A stretch of DNA of 5,766 bases from Candidatus Moraniibacteriota bacterium (GTDB lineage Bacteria > Patescibacteriota > Minisyncoccia > Moranbacterales > GCA-2747515): contig JAOZUJ010000040.1 in assembly GCA_029938745.1 (NCBI GenBank), forward strand, positions 3,783 to 9,548, in the 5' to 3' direction. The notes beneath the pieces were generated by a model. It had not been told where the DNA came from. It saw nothing but the letters and a program-made list of their open reading frames with translations, and searched no databases. A program made the position numbers and the translations under genes. Below are positions 5,481 to 5,766 of this stretch, in pieces. Each line of letters opens with the position of its first letter. Position 1 is the first letter of the stretch.

Positions 5481-5766
5481 ATGAAAAAAATTTTTGTTTT
5501 ATGTCTTTGTTTCTGTCTCTTATTTTCACAGAATGCTTTTTCTGTTATAAATATTGATGTTGTGGATCAATCCATTACTGATGAGGAGAAACAAAAAGAT
5601 GCTAATGTAATATCTGATAATGAAAATATTTCATCTGAAAAAATACTAAACGATGACCAAAAAGATATTCAAGAAAAAAATGTGTCAGAGGACACATTAA
5701 AAAATAATACTGAACCAGTAACAAACACAATGTCTATCACTGCAGAAAAAGACCTTGAATTAAATT
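5481..5766 (+). CDS. Exported acidic low-complexity protein, 3' end outside window
   Basis: The frame opens with ATG at 5481 and stays open for 95 codons to the window edge. Residues 1-21 form a signal peptide: MKK, a hydrophobic core rich in Leu, Phe and Cys, and a likely signal-peptidase I site after NAFS (18-21). No lipobox is seen although three Cys lie in the core. The visible mature part (22-95) is hydrophilic and rich in Asp, Glu, Lys, Asn and Ser, with no globular motif. Such stretches are often linkers or stalks before a domain further on, so the visible part does not reveal the function. The start is supported by a good promoter and by the charged-then-hydrophobic N terminus; there is no Shine-Dalgarno. 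I do not recognise the family. Confidence 0.75.
   Translation, partial: MKKIFVLCLCFCLLFSQNAFSVINIDVVDQSITDEEKQKDANVISDNENISSEKILNDDQKDIQEKNVSEDTLKNNTEPVTNTMSITAEKDLELN

Noticed and set aside
1..5766. CRISPR array, tRNA, insertion sequence or alternative genetic code
   Set aside because: No regularly spaced repeats, cloverleaf, transposase or terminal inverted repeats were seen. All coding regions read normally with the standard bacterial code, so TGA reassignment is not suggested.

Overview
The window is an AT-rich stretch (roughly one third G+C by eye) of a bacterial chromosome. Protein style (a PilB/GspE ATPase with an unusual layout, a divergent RuvB, a small two-segment membrane protein, a bacterial PH-domain membrane protein), AT-rich gene starts without Shine-Dalgarno sequences, and only TAA stops at the four complete gene ends together suggest a member of the Candidate Phyla Radiation (Patescibacteria, Parcubacteria-like). 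This assignment is inference; there is no rRNA gene in the window.

Layout. Bases 1-3003 (+) are the 3' part of a very large type IV pilus / type II secretion assembly ATPase gene. It holds TWO complete ATPase modules fused in one reading frame, but only one N-terminal N1-like domain. A symmetric hairpin at 3020-3054 can end transcription on both strands. Bases 3055-3410 have no protein gene. They hold a GC-richer, strongly folded segment that I read as an unidentified minus-strand non-coding RNA of about 290 nt, with a near-consensus promoter (TTGACA-17-TATAGT) at 3346-3318 and the shared terminator at its 3' end. Back to back with it is the promoter of ruvB.

Bases 3411-5259 (+) look like one operon: ruvB (Holliday-junction branch-migration motor), an 81-residue two-segment membrane protein of unknown function, and a 186-residue two-segment membrane protein with a bacterial PH domain. 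Gaps are 12 and 4 nt, and a terminator hairpin follows at 5267-5302. After a perfect 8-bp inverted repeat (5340-5359) and a good promoter (5383-5412), a new gene starts at 5481. It encodes a signal-peptide-bearing, acidic, low-complexity exported protein that runs off the window.

Most worth a second look are the double-ATPase PilB-like protein, whose second module differs at an otherwise conserved motif, and the unidentified structured RNA between it and ruvB. The RNA has two competing pairings for one strand of its closing stem and an AGGAGGU segment complementary to the bases just before the ruvB start codon.
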